From NCBI RefSeq assembly GCF_016879755.1, contig NZ_WOFU01000005.1:186001-250000 (forward strand): a stretch of 64,000 bases of DNA, read 5' to 3'. Position numbers and translations under genes: made by a program. The notes under the pieces were generated by a model, which ran no database searches, had not been told where the DNA came from, and saw only the letters and a program-made list of their open reading frames with translations. The DNA comes from Bacillus sp. B15-48. Lineage in GTDB: Bacteria > Bacillota > Bacilli > Bacillales > Cytobacillaceae. Shown in pieces: positions 41,407-55,878 of the stretch (position 1 is its first letter; each line of letters opens with the position of its first letter).

Positions 41407-44400
41407 ATTAGTACACCCTCTTTATGGGAAGTTGGATGAGTTAATGGCCCCGCTGAAAACGTCATTGATTCAAGCACTCTTAAAATCGCTTCGGCTGTAT
41501 CAAGAGATGTTAAACATGGCACTCCATTTTCAACAGATTCACGACGAATTTTGAAACCATCTCGCTCTGGCTGTTTTCCTCTTGTTAATGTATTAACAAC
41601 AAGTTGTGCCTTCCCACTACGAATTTGATCGAGTAAGTTTGGACCTTCAGATCCAATTTTACCAACCGTTTCAACTTTAATCCCTGCAGCTTCTAGGTGA
41701 CTTGCTGTTCCACTTGTTGCAACAAGTTGATAACCGATATCTGCAAATCGTTTAGCAAGTGCTACCGCTTCTTTCTTATCCTTATCGGCAATTGTTAACA
41801 ACACTGTGCCAAATTCCTCAAACTTCATTCCAGAGGCAATCATCGCTTTATATAATGCCTTTTCCAGTGTAGTATCTTTCCCCATTACTTCACCAGTTGA
41901 TTTCATTTCAGGCCCAAGTGTAATATCGACTCTTCTTAATTTTTCAAACGAGAAGACAGGTGCTTTTACATAAACCCCTGGCTGTTCAGGAACAAGCCCT
42001 GATTCAAAGCCTTGTTCACGGAGAGACTGGCCTAAAATGACTTTTGTAGCAATTCTAGCCATCGGAACATGAGTAATTTTGCTTAAAAACGGTACTGTAC
42101 GGCTTGAACGTGGGTTCACTTCTAATACAAATACTTCCTCATTTGCCACAACAAACTGGATATTAAGCAGTCCGATTATGTTCAAACCTTTTGCCAGCTT
42201 TTGTGTGTAATCAATTAATTTCTGTTTTACTTCATTTGTTAAGCTTTGCGGAGGATAAACGGCAATCGAATCCCCAGAGTGCACTCCTGCTCGCTCAATA
42301 TGTTCCATTATTCCTGGAATGACTACCGTTTCTCCGTCAGAAATCGCATCCACTTCAATTTCTTTCCCTGTTAAATAACGGTCAACAAGAACTGGATGCT
42401 CTGGATTTACCTTCACAGCATTTTTCATATAGTGCAGAAGTTCTTCTTCTTTGTACACAATTTCCATCGCACGACCCCCGAGAACGTAAGAAGGACGAAC
42501 AAGTACTGGGTAACCAATGTCTGTGGCAATGGCAACAGCTTCATCAACAGACATTGCTGTTTTCCCCAATGGTTGTGGAATCTCAAGCTTTATCATCGCA
42601 CTTTCAAATTTATCACGATTTTCAGCTCGATCCACATCCTCTAATGATGTTCCGAGAATTTTTACACCTAAGTCAGAAAGACCGTCTGCAAGGTTAATTG
42701 CAGTCTGACCACCGAATTGGACAACAACTCCATTTGGCTGCTCAAGATCAACGATGTTCATTACATCTTCTACGGTTAATGGTTCAAAATAAAGTTTATC
42801 GGAAATACTGAAATCTGTTGAAACGGTTTCTGGGTTATTATTAATAATAATTGCTTCATACCCTGCTTCTTTAATTGCTTTTACACAGTGAACGGTCGCA
42901 TAGTCAAACTCGACTCCTTGACCAATTCTGATTGGTCCCGAGCCAAGAACAACAACACTTTCTCTCTCCGTTTTAATCGATTCATTTTCCTCTTCATATG
43001 TGCTATAAAAATAAGGTGTTTTTGATTCAAATTCAGCCGCACATGTATCAACCATTTTAAACACAGGAATAATCCCATTGTCTTTTCTCCACTGATAGAC
43101 TGCTTTTTCATTTGAATCCCATAACTTTTCCAGAGCTTTATCAGAAAAACCTAATTCCTTAGCCCTTCTACCAAAATCAACATTAAACGGAACCTTCTTT
43201 AATTGCTCTTCAAATTGGATTAATTTATTTAATTTGTGAAGAAAGAAAAGGTCAATTTGGCTCCACTCATTAATCGTTTCAATTGTTACTCCTCTTCTTA
43301 ATGCCTCACTTATATAAAATAAACGCTCGTCTCCAGCTGTGCGTATTCTTTTTTCAATTAATTCGTTATCAAAAGTTTCACGATCTTTTAACTCAAAATG
43401 ATAAATTCCAGCTTCTAAAGAACGAATCGCCTTAAGCAGTGATTCTTCAAACGTACGTCCGATTGCCATCACTTCTCCGGTTGCTTTCATCTGCGTACCG
43501 AGCTTCCGGTTTGCTGATTCAAACTTATCAAATGGCCAACGTGGAATCTTCGTAACGATATAATCAAGAGCTGGTTCAAAACATGCGTAAGAACTTCCTG
43601 TTACAGGATTGATCATCTCATCCAATGTTAGACCTACTGCTATTTTTGCAGCCAGTTTCGCAATTGGATAGCCAGTCGCTTTCGAAGCCAGTGCAGAAGA
43701 ACGACTTACCCTTGGGTTTACTTCAATTACATAATAGTTAAAGCTATATGGATCTAAAGCCAGCTGCACATTACAGCCGCCTTCAATTTTGAGCGCACGA
43801 ATTATCTTTAATGAGGCGTTACGTAACAGCTGATATTCACGGTCACTTAACGTCTGACTCGGAGCAACTACAATTGAATCACCTGTATGTATCCCAACAG
43901 GATCAAAGTTTTCCATATTACATACAACAATCGCGTTGTCATTGGCATCACGCATCACTTCATATTCAATTTCCTTAAATCCAGCAATACTCTTTTCAAG
44001 CAAGCACTGTCCAACAGGACTGTATTTTAATCCACTCGTAACAATCTCGATAAGTTCCTGCTCATTACTACAAATCCCCCCACCTGTTCCACCAAGAGTA
44101 TAAGCGGGGCGAACGATGACAGGATAACCTATTCGTTCAACGAAACTCTTTGCCTCTTCAATCGTATGAATAATATCACTTTCAGGCACTGGCTGTCCTA
44201 ATTCGTTCATTAAGTTTCGGAAAAGTTCACGATCTTCTGCTTTTTCAATCGCTTCAAGCTTCGTTCCGAGAATTTCAACGCCACATTCTTCTAAAATACC
44301 TGAGTTAGCAAGCTCTACAGCCATATTCAAACCAGTTTGACCACCTAAAGTCGGCAGCAGGGCATCAGGACGTTCTTTACGAATAATTCGACTGACAAAC

Positions 44401-44615
44401 TCAAGTGTAATGGGCTCGATATAGACAACATCGGCAACTTCCGTATCTGTCATAATTGTTGCCGGGTTTGAGTTGATAAGAATCACCTTGTAACCTTCTT
44501 CTCTTAATGCGATACACGCCTGCGTTCCTGCATAATCAAACTCTGCTGCCTGACCGATGACAATTGGACCAGATCCGATGACTAAAATACTTTTGACGTC
44601 TTTACGCTTTGGCAT
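41403..44615 (-). CDS. pyrAB: Carbamoyl phosphate synthase, large subunit, pyrimidine-specific
   Basis: This subunit makes carbamoyl phosphate from bicarbonate, ammonia and two ATP. The 1070-residue protein has two homologous ATP-grasp halves. Both carry IGSGPI-type repeats ([13 protein letters not shown] near 10 and [13 protein letters not shown] near 555). A C-terminal MGS-like regulatory domain follows (from about 930; [17 protein letters not shown]). I start it at the ATG at 44615 (MPKRKDV), with a GGAGGGTG Shine-Dalgarno sequence. It overlaps pyrAA by 14 bases. Confidence 0.98.
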
Positions 44616-45698
44616 ATTTTGCACCCTCCTGTTTGGCTGATTGTACTAAATGTAAGTATTGGTCAAATAATTCATTTGAATCCTCTGGTCCCGGTGATGC
44701 CTCTGGATGAAATTGGACTGTAAATGCAGGTGCTGTTTTATGTTTAAGTCCTTCAATCGTTCCATCATTTAAGGCAACATGCGTTACTTCTAGTTCTGTT
44801 GCAGCAATTGAGTTTTCATCAACCGTATACCCATGATTTTGTGCTGTAAGTGCAACTTTTCCTGTTTTTAAATCTTTTACGGGGTGATTTGAACCGCGGT
44901 GACCAAACTTCATTTTTACTGAATCTGCTCCACATGCTAAAGCGAACAATTGATGACCAAGACAGATCCCGAACAAAGGTACTTTTCCAAGAACTCCTTT
45001 TATCATTTCGATGGCTTCTGGCACATTTTTTGGATCCCCAGGCCCATTTGATAGCATAATTCCATCTGGACTAAATGATAGTACTTCTTCTGCTGTCGAA
45101 TCATATGGAACAACAATCACATCACAATTCCGATCGTTTAATTCTCGAAGAATTCCATGTTTCATTCCAAAGTCAACGAGGACAATTCGAGATCCTCGTC
45201 CTGGGCTTGGGTAGGCACTTTTTGTTGAAACTTGTTTCACTTGGTCTTTTCGGAGTTTTGTCGCTTGAAGAGTTTCAACAATAGCTGCTGGATTCTCGTC
45301 TATGCTGCAAATTATTCCTTTTAGCGTACCGTGCTGCCGAATGATTTTTGTTAATTTCCGTGTATCAACCCCGGAAATACCAGGTATATTTTTCATCTTC
45401 ATATATTCATCAAGACTTAATTCATTTCTCCAGTTTGAAGGAAAATCAGCCACCTCTTTAACAACAAATGCAGCAAATGCTGGAGTAATCGCTTCAAAGT
45501 CATCTCTGTTAATTCCATAATTGCCTACAAGTGGATATGTGAGTGTAACAATTTGTCCGCAGTAAGATGGGTCAGATAAAATTTCTTGATAACCTGTCAT
45601 TCCCGTATTAAAAACAACTTCACCAGTTACTGTTTTATCGCTTCCAAAAGCTTCACCAGTAAAAATCGTGCCATCCTCAAGAATTAATTGTCTTTTTT

Positions 45699-45702
<4 letters not shown>
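44602..45702 (-). CDS. pyrAA: Carbamoyl phosphate synthase, small subunit, pyrimidine-specific
   Basis: The small subunit hydrolyses glutamine to feed ammonia to PyrAB. The 366-residue protein has an N-terminal CPSase domain ([14 protein letters not shown]). The C-terminal class I glutamine amidotransferase has the catalytic Cys in [13 protein letters not shown] and the His-Glu pair in [14 protein letters not shown]. Its ATG overlaps the pyrC stop. Confidence 0.98.
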
Positions 45703-48068
<2,366 letters not shown>

Positions 48069-48088
48069 AAAAGGTGTAATAAATTACT

Positions 48089-49366
48089 CTACTTCATTTC
48101 AAAATTCTCGTCACTTGTTTCTCTTCCAGGCAAAACAAGATTTAAGATGACTCCAATAATCGCTGCAAGTGCCATTCCTTCGATTGCAAATGCTTCTGTG
48201 ATTTCTAAAGCTGCCCCACCGATACCGATAACCAATATAACAGATGAAATCACTAAGTTTCGGTTTTGGCTAAAATCAATGTTATGTTCAACCAACATAC
48301 GCATACCACTTGATGCAATAATTCCGAATAAAAGGATGGAAATTCCGCCAAGTACAGCTGTTGGAATGGTCTGAATTAGCGCCATCGCCTTTCCTATAAA
48401 AGAGAAGAGGATGGCGATCACTGCTGCCCCTAAGATGACGTATACAGAGTATACTCGTGTAATGGCTAACACCCCAATGTTTTCACCGTAAGTTGTTTTC
48501 GGGGGTCCCCCAAAGAAGGCACTGACAAATGTCCCTAAACCGTCAGCAACAATTGAGCGGTGTAAACCTGGGTCTTTAATATAATTTCGGTTAACAATTT
48601 TCCCTAATACTAGTTGGTGACCAATATGTTCAGAAATCGTTACAAGAACGATCGGTACCATTGCAAGTAGGATAGTCGACGTAACCTTAAACTCATAATG
48701 TATTCCTGGGAATAAAAACTCCGGCATCGCAAACCATTCGGCTTCTTTAACTGCTGTAAAATCAACGATTCCGATAAAACTTGAGTATACATATCCAATA
48801 ATCAATCCTAAAAGGACTGGCATCGCACTTAAAATATTTTTAAAATAAACCGTGAAAATAATTGCTGAGAATAGCGTGACCATTGCAGCAGAGAAATGCA
48901 GGAAGCTATATTCACCATTCACATTCATTGCCATATCTACAGCCGTACCTGCTAAAGCTAACCCGATAACCATTATGACTGGAGCTACAACAATTGGCGG
49001 CAAAAGGCGCATAAGCCATTTATAGCCTGCCTTCCAAATAATAAGCGAGACAACTCCGTATGTGATCCCTACTGCGAACGCTCCAATCATCGCATTGCCT
49101 GGATTCTCACCGCCATTTGAAGCAATCAAAATCGGTGCAATAAAGGCAAAGGAAGATCCTAAATAGGCTGGCACTTTAAATTGTGTAATTAAGAGAAAAA
49201 GGAGTGTTGCGATTCCACTCGTTAGTAAAGCAATTGAAGGACTTAGCCCTACTAACTTAGGTACTAATATCGTAGCGCCAAACATGGCAAACATATGTTG
49301 AAAGCTTAATGTGACCCATTGTGGGATGGTTGGTTTATCTTTAATATCTAATACTGGGTTCGTCAT
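48089..49366 (-). CDS. pyrP: Uracil permease
   Basis: PyrP imports uracil by proton symport. The 425-residue membrane protein of the UraA/NCS2 family has many hydrophobic helices. Visible motifs are LSFQHMFAMFGATILVP near the N-terminus, ISEHIGHQLVLG (substrate-site Glu and His) and GTFVSAFFGGPPKTTYGEN. I chose the ATG at 49366, after AAGGAGATG. An in-frame start 10 codons upstream has no Shine-Dalgarno sequence. It is flanked by attenuators on both sides. Confidence 0.96.
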   Translation of the reverse strand: MTNPVLDIKDKPTIPQWVTLSFQHMFAMFGATILVPKLVGLSPSIALLTSGIATLLFLLITQFKVPAYLGSSFAFIAPILIASNGGENPGNAMIGAFAVGITYGVVSLIIWKAGYKWLMRLLPPIVVAPVIMVIGLALAGTAVDMAMNVNGEYSFLHFSAAMVTLFSAIIFTVYFKNILSAMPVLLGLIIGYVYSSFIGIVDFTAVKEAEWFAMPEFLFPGIHYEFKVTSTILLAMVPIVLVTISEHIGHQLVLGKIVNRNYIKDPGLHRSIVADGLGTFVSAFFGGPPKTTYGENIGVLAITRVYSVYVILGAAVIAILFSFIGKAMALIQTIPTAVLGGISILLFGIIASSGMRMLVEHNIDFSQNRNLVISSVILVIGIGGAALEITEAFAIEGMALAAIIGVILNLVLPGRETSDENFEMK

Positions 49367-49404
49367 TGATGTAGCATCTCCTTTTTGCACTAACAATTAC
49401 GTGG

Positions 49405-49497
49405 TAAAAAAACCCTCTTTTGAATAACTTCAAAGAGGGCAAAGGAAATTAACATGTAACTTTTTCCTTTGAAGCCTCTCTGGGCTTTCTTTAAAGG
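49405..49497 (-). promoter_or_regulatory. PyrR attenuator between pyrR and pyrP
   Basis: The PyrR box on the - strand is AGCCCAGAGAGGCT (49473-49486), one change from consensus. A candidate antiterminator (AAAGGAAA with TTTCCTTT) follows. The terminator stem CCCTCTTT/AAGAGGG (49413-49439) has a T7 tail. Confidence 0.88.
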
Positions 49498-50220
<723 letters not shown>

Positions 50221-50226
50221 ATAATT

Positions 50227-50256
50227 ATCTTAATTCATAAAGTAGAATTTTGTCAA
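50227..50256 (-). promoter_or_regulatory. Sigma-A promoter of the pyr operon
   Basis: On the - strand, perfect TTGACA (50251-50256) is followed by an 18-base spacer and TAAGAT (50227-50232). The -35 begins only a few bases beyond the rluD stop. Confidence 0.75.
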
Positions 50257-50259
50257 CAA

Positions 50260-51165
50260 TTATATTCGTAGCTGTGTTAATAAGTCCTCAAAATAAGCTG
50301 GCAGCGGAGCCTCAAATTCAAGGTACTGCCCTGTACGTGGGTGTTCAAACCCTAATACCCCTGCATGGAGAGCTTGGCCATCAATCGAAAGTGTCTTCCT
50401 AGGGCCATATTTAGGATCACCAGCCAATGGAAAACCTATATATTTCATATGGACACGTATTTGATGCGTTCTCCCGGTCTCAAGTTTGCATTCTACAAAT
50501 GTAAACTCACGAAATCTCTCTAACACATTAAAATGTGTAACAGCATGTTTTCCATCATCAACAATAGCCATGCTTTGGCGATCTTTTTGATCACGACCTA
50601 GAGGTGCATTAATCGTTCCATAATCGTGCGGAATCACCCCATGAACAACTGCTTTATACTTGCGGTTAACTGTTTTAGCTACGAGTTGATTTACTAACCT
50701 TTCATGTGCCAAATCATTTTTTGCCACCATCAACAGTCCAGACGTATCCTTATCGATTCGATGAACAATCCCAGGTCGTAGCACCCCATTTATTCCTGAT
50801 AAATCTTTACAATGGGCCATTAACCCATTAACGAGCGTTCCTGTTGTATGTCCTGGTGCGGGATGCACGACCATTCCTTTTGGCTTATTAACAACTAAAA
50901 CATCCGCATCTTCATAATAAATATCGAGATCCATTTCTTCTGGGATTACATTAAGTTCCTCTGGGTCAGGGATAACGATTTCAATCACATCATTAAAAAA
51001 GCATTTATAATTGGTTTTTACTTCCTTTCCGTTGACAAGTACATGCCCTTCTTTTATCCATTGCTGTACTTGACTACGTGACCACTCTTGATCCATAGCA
51101 GCTACTGCTTTATCGATTCTTTCTCCTACGGAATTTTCATCGATTGTTTTTTCGATTTTGTTCAT
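50260..51165 (-). CDS. rluD: RluD-family large ribosomal subunit pseudouridine synthase (YlyB)
   Basis: This enzyme makes pseudouridines in 23S rRNA. The 301-residue protein has an N-terminal S4 RNA-binding domain ([19 protein letters not shown]). A RluA-type catalytic domain follows, with the nucleophilic Asp in [16 protein letters not shown] and the later [19 protein letters not shown]. Its ATG lies 29 bases inside lspA with only a weak Shine-Dalgarno sequence, so translation is probably coupled. It is called ylyB in B. subtilis. Confidence 0.94.
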   Translation of the reverse strand: MNKIEKTIDENSVGERIDKAVAAMDQEWSRSQVQQWIKEGHVLVNGKEVKTNYKCFFNDVIEIVIPDPEELNVIPEEMDLDIYYEDADVLVVNKPKGMVVHPAPGHTTGTLVNGLMAHCKDLSGINGVLRPGIVHRIDKDTSGLLMVAKNDLAHERLVNQLVAKTVNRKYKAVVHGVIPHDYGTINAPLGRDQKDRQSMAIVDDGKHAVTHFNVLERFREFTFVECKLETGRTHQIRVHMKYIGFPLAGDPKYGPRKTLSIDGQALHAGVLGFEHPRTGQYLEFEAPLPAYFEDLLTQLRI

Positions 51166-51628
51166 AAGCTGTTCTTTTCGCCTCTCTCTCTTCTTTCAGC
51201 ATCTGTATCATCAATAAGCCCACACCAATAACAAGCGCGGAATCAGCGACATTAAAAATCGGGAAATTATATGAAAAAATATACGTATCGACAAAATCAA
51301 CCACCTCTTTGCGGAACAGCCGATCAATAAAATTCCCGATAGCACCTCCAAGCATAAACGCAAGGGAAACACCGAGAAGCATCTTTCCTTTCGCTTCTTT
51401 TTGCATGTAATAAATTAACGCAATAACCACAACAATCGTGATGATATAAAAAAACCACATTTGCCCCTGTAAAATCCCCCATGCTGCACCTCGGTTGCGA
51501 TGGGATGTAATGTACAGGAAATTTTCAATGACTTGAATGCTCTCGCCTAGCTCCATAAACTTAACAATAATCCATTTCGTTACCTGATCAAGAAAAATAA
51601 TGACTGCTGCAATTATGTAATAAAACAC
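51137..51628 (-). CDS. lspA: Lipoprotein signal peptidase
   Basis: LspA cleaves the signal peptide from prolipoproteins. The 163-residue membrane protein has four hydrophobic segments. The catalytic Asp residues lie in [12 protein letters not shown] and [14 protein letters not shown], and it has the conserved [12 protein letters not shown] start it at the GTG at 51628 ([15 protein letters not shown]), 7 bases after a GGAGG Shine-Dalgarno sequence. Confidence 0.96.
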   Translation of the reverse strand: MFYYIIAAVIIFLDQVTKWIIVKFMELGESIQVIENFLYITSHRNRGAAWGILQGQMWFFYIITIVVVIALIYYMQKEAKGKMLLGVSLAFMLGGAIGNFIDRLFRKEVVDFVDTYIFSYNFPIFNVADSALVIGVGLLMIQMLKEEREAKRTAYEQNRKNNR

Positions 51629-51691
51629 AAAAGTAACCTCCAAAGGGATTCAAATCGTTACTTTTGAATTTTAGCATAATGAATCATAAAG

Positions 51692-51717
51692 CGGAAGCGT
51701 CTTGTTTAGCGCTTCCG
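51692..51717 (-). terminator. Hairpin after ylyA
   Basis: An 8-bp perfect stem CGGAAGCG/CGCTTCCG with a 10-base loop lies at the ylyA stop codon. The - strand T-tract is poor (CTTTATG), so it may be a weak terminator or a stability hairpin. Confidence 0.5.
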
Positions 51718-51719
51718 TT

Positions 51720-52004
51720 TTATGAGTATAGTGGTTTCCGTAGATAGGTCTCCATCATCTTTATATCCTTTTCACTTCGGGCAATCGGAATGATCCCAAG
51801 TAGACCATCCGGGAGAAGTTCACCTGACATCTCACATTTACCAAAATCTCCTGCTTCCATCTTTTCTAAAGCCACTTCCACATCATTTAGCTCCGCTTTA
51901 ATATAAAGAAGGATTGGACAATCTTTATCTGCTTTCTCTAAACGATTCAGCAATTCTTCTTTTGTTCGACGGAGCTCTTCATAAATAAAATGATATCGTT
52001 TCAT
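51720..52004 (-). CDS. ylyA: Short YlyA/TraR-DksA-like protein with degenerate zinc finger
   Basis: This 94-residue protein occupies the ylyA position between ileS and lspA. Its C-terminal half, ALEKMEAGDFGKCEMSGELL followed by a helical tail, resembles the DksA/TraR fold. However, the CxxC pair is replaced by C-E-M-S and the second pair (LLGIIPIARS) has no cysteines. Such proteins touch the RNA polymerase secondary channel in other bacteria. Function here is unknown. A GGAGGCG Shine-Dalgarno sequence precedes the ATG. Confidence 0.75.
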   Translation of the reverse strand: MKRYHFIYEELRRTKEELLNRLEKADKDCPILLYIKAELNDVEVALEKMEAGDFGKCEMSGELLPDGLLGIIPIARSEKDIKMMETYLRKPLYS

Positions 52005-52150
52005 ATATCAGCGCCTCCGTTCTTGTTTAAACGTATTATTGCCCGTTTAGAGACAAACACTCAAAAAAACTTTTGACAAGCAGGACAAGAAATGTCGATA
52101 GAGGAAAAATCTATAAAAAATATCTCCGGAAAATCCCGGAGATATTTTAT

Positions 52151-54916
52151 TTAATTCGTGTAATTTTCTTTTACCACATTTGCGCACCTAGGACAAACTG
52201 TAGGGAATTCTTCCACTTTCCCAACTTCAGGGGTAACAACCCAACAACGTTCACATATTTCACCTTCAGCCTTCGTAACTACAATCGCAGCATGCTCAAG
52301 CTTAATCGCATTTTCAGGTGCCTGTTCATATTGGCCAACCACTTCAAAATCGGAAACAATAAATAGTTGGGCAAGGTCCTCATTTATAGAATTGAGGAGC
52401 TCTTTCGCTGTTTCATTTACATAAAGAGCTACTTTCGCAGTTAGTGATTTGCCAATTAATTTTTCATTACGAGCCTCCTCAAGTGCCTTGAGAACATCAT
52501 CACGCACCTTTAAGAACTCATTCCATTTCGCTTCAAGATGATCCGCATTTGGTAAAACTTTTGCTTCAGGAATATCAGTTAATTGCACGCTCTCCTCTGT
52601 CACCGAAGGAATGAAAGACCATACTTCGTCAGCTGTATGAGGGAGAATTGGTGCAACAAGCTTAACGAGTACAAGTAAACATTCGTGTAAAACGGTCTGA
52701 ATCGCCCGACGATCATGATGGTCAGCTGCTTCAATATAAAGAATATCCTTTGCAAAATCCAGGTAGAATGAACTTAAATCAAGTGTACAGAAATTATTTA
52801 CTGCATGATAGACACCAGCAAATTCATAATTGTCATAGGAATTACGTACATGTTTATTTAGTTTATTCAACTTCACTAACATATATTGATCAACTTCACG
52901 TAAATTTTCAAATGACAATGCATCTGTTTCTGGATTGAAATCTGCAAGATTTCCAAGCAAGAACCTAAATGTATTCCGAATTTTCCTGTATACTTCTGCT
53001 ACTTGTTTAAGGATTGGATCAGAAACGCGAACATCTGCCTGATAGTCAACAGATGCAACCCAAAGACGAAGAATATCAGCTCCAAGCTGATTCATAACCT
53101 TTGCAGGAATCACGACATTCCCAAGCGATTTACTCATCTTCCGACCATCCCCATCAAGGACAAACCCATGACTTAAGATCCCCTTATACGGTGCCTTACC
53201 AGTCACAGCGACTGCCGTTGATAACGAAGAGTTAAACCAACCACGATATTGGTCAGAACCTTCAAGGTAAAGATCAGCTGGCCGTTCTAAATCATCCCGT
53301 TCAACAAGGACGGCTTGATGGGATGAACCTGAATCAAACCACACATCCATAATATCTGTTTCTTTTGTAAACTGGCCATTCGGACTGCCAGGATGTGTAA
53401 AGCCTTCAGGGAGTATGTCCTTTGCCTCACGTTCAAACCAGATGTTTGAACCGTGTTCTCTAAACAGTTCAGAAACATGATTAATCGTTTCATCCGTGAT
53501 AATTGGTTCACCATTTTCCGCATAGAAAACTGGAATCGGTACGCCCCAAGCACGTTGTCTTGAAATACACCAGTCACCACGATCACGGACCATATTATAC
53601 AATCTTGTTTCTCCCCAAGCAGGGACAAATTTTGTATCATTAATCGCCTGTAAAAGATCATTTCGAAAATCTTTGATGGATGCAAACCATTGTGCCGTTG
53701 CTCTGAAAATAACCGGTTTCTTTGTTCTCCAGTCATGTGGGTAGGAGTGAGTCACGAAGGAAAGCTTTAATAATTTCCCTGCTTCCTGGAGTTTTTCGGT
53801 AATTGGCTTGTTCGCCTCATCATAAAATAACCCTTCAAACTCCTTCGCCTCAGCGGTCATATATCCTTTATCATCCACCGGACTTAAAACATCAAGACCA
53901 TATTTTTTTCCGACGATGAAGTCGTCTTCCCCATGACCTGGTGCAGTATGAACGCATCCTGTACCAGCATCCGTTGTAACATGTTCCCCAAGCATGACGA
54001 GTGAATCTCTTCCGAACAATGGATGCTCTGCAATAATCTTGTCTAGGTCCTTCCCTTCAACTTTTTGGACAACCGTCGGATCTTCCCAACCAATCTCCTC
54101 AGTGACCGATTCAAGCAACGCTTCAGCGACTAAATATTTCTTTTCTGCTACTGAAACAACGACATACGTCAGTTCAGGGTGAACAGATATACCAAGGTTT
54201 GCTGGAAGAGTCCATGGAGTTGTTGTCCAAATAACCATTTCGATGTCATCGGTTAACACACTGTTCCCATTTTTCACCTTAAACCCAACGTAAATCGATG
54301 GTGAACGTTTGTCTTGGTATTCAATTTCTGCTTCAGCCAAAGCTGATTCACTAGAAGGCGACCAATAAACAGGTTTTAACCCTTTGTAGATATAGCCCTT
54401 TTTAGCCATTTCGCCAAATACTTTGATTTGCTGCGCTTCATATGCTGGCTTTAATGTAATATAAGGATTCTCCCATTCCCCGCGAACACCAAGTCGCTTA
54501 AATTGGGAACGCTGATTATCAATTTGTTCATAAGCATATTCTTCGCAGAGCTTACGGAATTCTGCAACTGTCATTTCCTTCCGTTTTACACCCTTATTTG
54601 TAAGTGCTTGTTCGATTGGTAGACCGTGCGTGTCCCATCCAGGTACATACGGAGAAGAATAGCCACTCATTGATTTATATCGAACAATCATATCTTTTAA
54701 AATTTTATTTAAAGCATGACCTATATGAATATCACCATTCGCGTATGGCGGTCCATCGTGTAAAATAAATTTCGGGCGTCCTTCCGTACGTTTCTGTACT
54801 TTTTCATAAATATTAAGCTGTTCCCATTTATCTTGAACTTCCGGCTCACGCTTCGGTAAATTTCCTCGCATTGGGAACTCTGTCTTCGGCATTAACAGCG
54901 TATCTTTAAAATCCAT
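52151..54916 (-). CDS. ileS: Isoleucyl-tRNA synthetase
   Basis: IleS charges tRNA-Ile and edits valine. The 921-residue class I enzyme, equal in length to the B. subtilis enzyme, has the HIGH signature IHIGHALNK near residue 60. It has the CP1 editing domain, KMSKS in [11 protein letters not shown] near 595, and the C-terminal zinc site CERCW...CPRC. It is preceded by an Ile T-box leader and its own promoter. Confidence 0.98.
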   Translation of the reverse strand: MDFKDTLLMPKTEFPMRGNLPKREPEVQDKWEQLNIYEKVQKRTEGRPKFILHDGPPYANGDIHIGHALNKILKDMIVRYKSMSGYSSPYVPGWDTHGLPIEQALTNKGVKRKEMTVAEFRKLCEEYAYEQIDNQRSQFKRLGVRGEWENPYITLKPAYEAQQIKVFGEMAKKGYIYKGLKPVYWSPSSESALAEAEIEYQDKRSPSIYVGFKVKNGNSVLTDDIEMVIWTTTPWTLPANLGISVHPELTYVVVSVAEKKYLVAEALLESVTEEIGWEDPTVVQKVEGKDLDKIIAEHPLFGRDSLVMLGEHVTTDAGTGCVHTAPGHGEDDFIVGKKYGLDVLSPVDDKGYMTAEAKEFEGLFYDEANKPITEKLQEAGKLLKLSFVTHSYPHDWRTKKPVIFRATAQWFASIKDFRNDLLQAINDTKFVPAWGETRLYNMVRDRGDWCISRQRAWGVPIPVFYAENGEPIITDETINHVSELFREHGSNIWFEREAKDILPEGFTHPGSPNGQFTKETDIMDVWFDSGSSHQAVLVERDDLERPADLYLEGSDQYRGWFNSSLSTAVAVTGKAPYKGILSHGFVLDGDGRKMSKSLGNVVIPAKVMNQLGADILRLWVASVDYQADVRVSDPILKQVAEVYRKIRNTFRFLLGNLADFNPETDALSFENLREVDQYMLVKLNKLNKHVRNSYDNYEFAGVYHAVNNFCTLDLSSFYLDFAKDILYIEAADHHDRRAIQTVLHECLLVLVKLVAPILPHTADEVWSFIPSVTEESVQLTDIPEAKVLPNADHLEAKWNEFLKVRDDVLKALEEARNEKLIGKSLTAKVALYVNETAKELLNSINEDLAQLFIVSDFEVVGQYEQAPENAIKLEHAAIVVTKAEGEICERCWVVTPEVGKVEEFPTVCPRCANVVKENYTN

Positions 54917-54960
54917 TCTTGTTCCTCCTTTTTCAACTTTCCTACTAACATGATCTATAC

Positions 54961-55235
54961 AAAAAAAACCTTCTCATCCCTAGTAAAGGGACGAGAAGGT
55001 TTTCCCGCGGTACCACCCTAATAGACATATGCATTAGCTTTGATGTCCTCTTAGCATTCTTAACGCGAATGACTCGCCTACGCTTAATAATCAATAAGGA
55101 TGTTCAGCTCAGAACTTAAGGGTGATTTTCGGATTTCTCGTTCATCTCGGGCTTTCACCATCCCCGATTCGCTATTTGTGTGAACATTTGAAAAATCTTA
55201 CTGTCCCTATCATCGTTTCAATCATGTTTACCATT
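54961..55235 (-). promoter_or_regulatory. T-box riboswitch of ileS
   Basis: The leader carries the T-box AGGGTGGTACCGCGG (- strand, 55005-55019). It also has a terminator AACCTTCTC/GAGAAGGTT-type stem (54967-55002) with a T8 tail and a stem I with AGTAAG and GGTGAAAGCCC features. The candidate specifier is ATC (Ile) at 55099-55101, within TGAACATCC. Uncharged tRNA-Ile should allow readthrough into ileS. It fills most of the ileS-divIVA gap. Confidence 0.92.
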
Positions 55236-55241
55236 TATGAA

Positions 55242-55271
55242 ATTATATGATAATTAATATAAGAGCGTCAA
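55242..55271 (-). promoter_or_regulatory. Sigma-A promoter of ileS
   Basis: On the - strand, TTGACG (55266-55271), an 18-base spacer and perfect TATAAT (55242-55247) lie just before the T-box leader. The -35 overlaps the divIVA stop codon. Confidence 0.75.
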
Positions 55272-55789
55272 GTCAGTGAGTCCTCTTCTTCTTGAATGGC
55301 TGATTTTAATTCAGTGGAATCAAGTTGATATTCTAGTAAATGGTCCCAATCATCATTATTTAGCATATCGAGCTGTGCCTCAATCAACATTCTAAACCGA
55401 GTTCGGAATACTTTCGATTGTTTTTTCAATTCCTCAATTTCTAAAGCAATTTTACGCGCTTTAGAAAGTGACTCATTGATGATCCGGTCAGCATTTTTTT
55501 CCGCTTCTTTAATAATCAGCTTCGCTTCTTTTTGAGCATTTCTTTTTACATCTTCTCCTGCCTCTTGAGCGATGATAATTGATTTATTCAGTGTTTCTTC
55601 AATTGTCGTAAAATGTCCTAATCGAGAGTCCAGATCATTCAGCTTCTCTTCAAGTTCTTTCTTTTCTCGGATAATCATTTCATAATCCTTGATGACCTGG
55701 TCGAGAAATTCATTGACCTCATCCTCATCATATCCACGGAATCCTTTACTAAACTCTTTATTATGTATGTCTAACGGCGTTAAAGGCAT
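55268..55789 (-). CDS. divIVA: Cell division/polarity protein DivIVA
   Basis: DivIVA binds negatively curved membrane at septa and poles, positions MinJ-MinCD, and anchors the chromosome in sporulation. The 173-residue protein begins MPLTPLDIHNKEFSKGFRGY, the conserved membrane-binding N-domain. A long coiled coil follows (about residues 25-140) with an acidic C-terminal tail. The start at 55789 follows GGAGGTGG, although the frame is open further. It is the last gene of the division cluster. Confidence 0.97.
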   Translation of the reverse strand: MPLTPLDIHNKEFSKGFRGYDEDEVNEFLDQVIKDYEMIIREKKELEEKLNDLDSRLGHFTTIEETLNKSIIIAQEAGEDVKRNAQKEAKLIIKEAEKNADRIINESLSKARKIALEIEELKKQSKVFRTRFRMLIEAQLDMLNNDDWDHLLEYQLDSTELKSAIQEEEDSLT

Positions 55790-55814
55790 AGCGCCACCTC
55801 CTATTAAGTTTAAT

Positions 55815-55842
55815 GATGATATGTATACGGATAGATTCGACA
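55815..55842 (-). promoter_or_regulatory. Candidate sigma-A promoter of divIVA
   Basis: On the - strand, TTGTCG (55837-55842), a 16-base spacer and TATCAT (55815-55820) lie in the ylmH-divIVA gap. Confidence 0.4.
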
Positions 55843-55878
55843 AGAACCTCTAATATCCTGCTATTTTCTACTATATCT

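Noticed and set aside
53287-53736. 149-codon - strand frame inside ileS in another reading frame
   Set aside because: It is fully contained in the intact ileS frame, with no ribosome-binding site or homology I recognise.
55005-55019. CCGCGGTACCACCCT on the + strand as an rRNA or tRNA fragment
   Set aside because: Its reverse complement is the T-box core, in register with a terminator and ileS.
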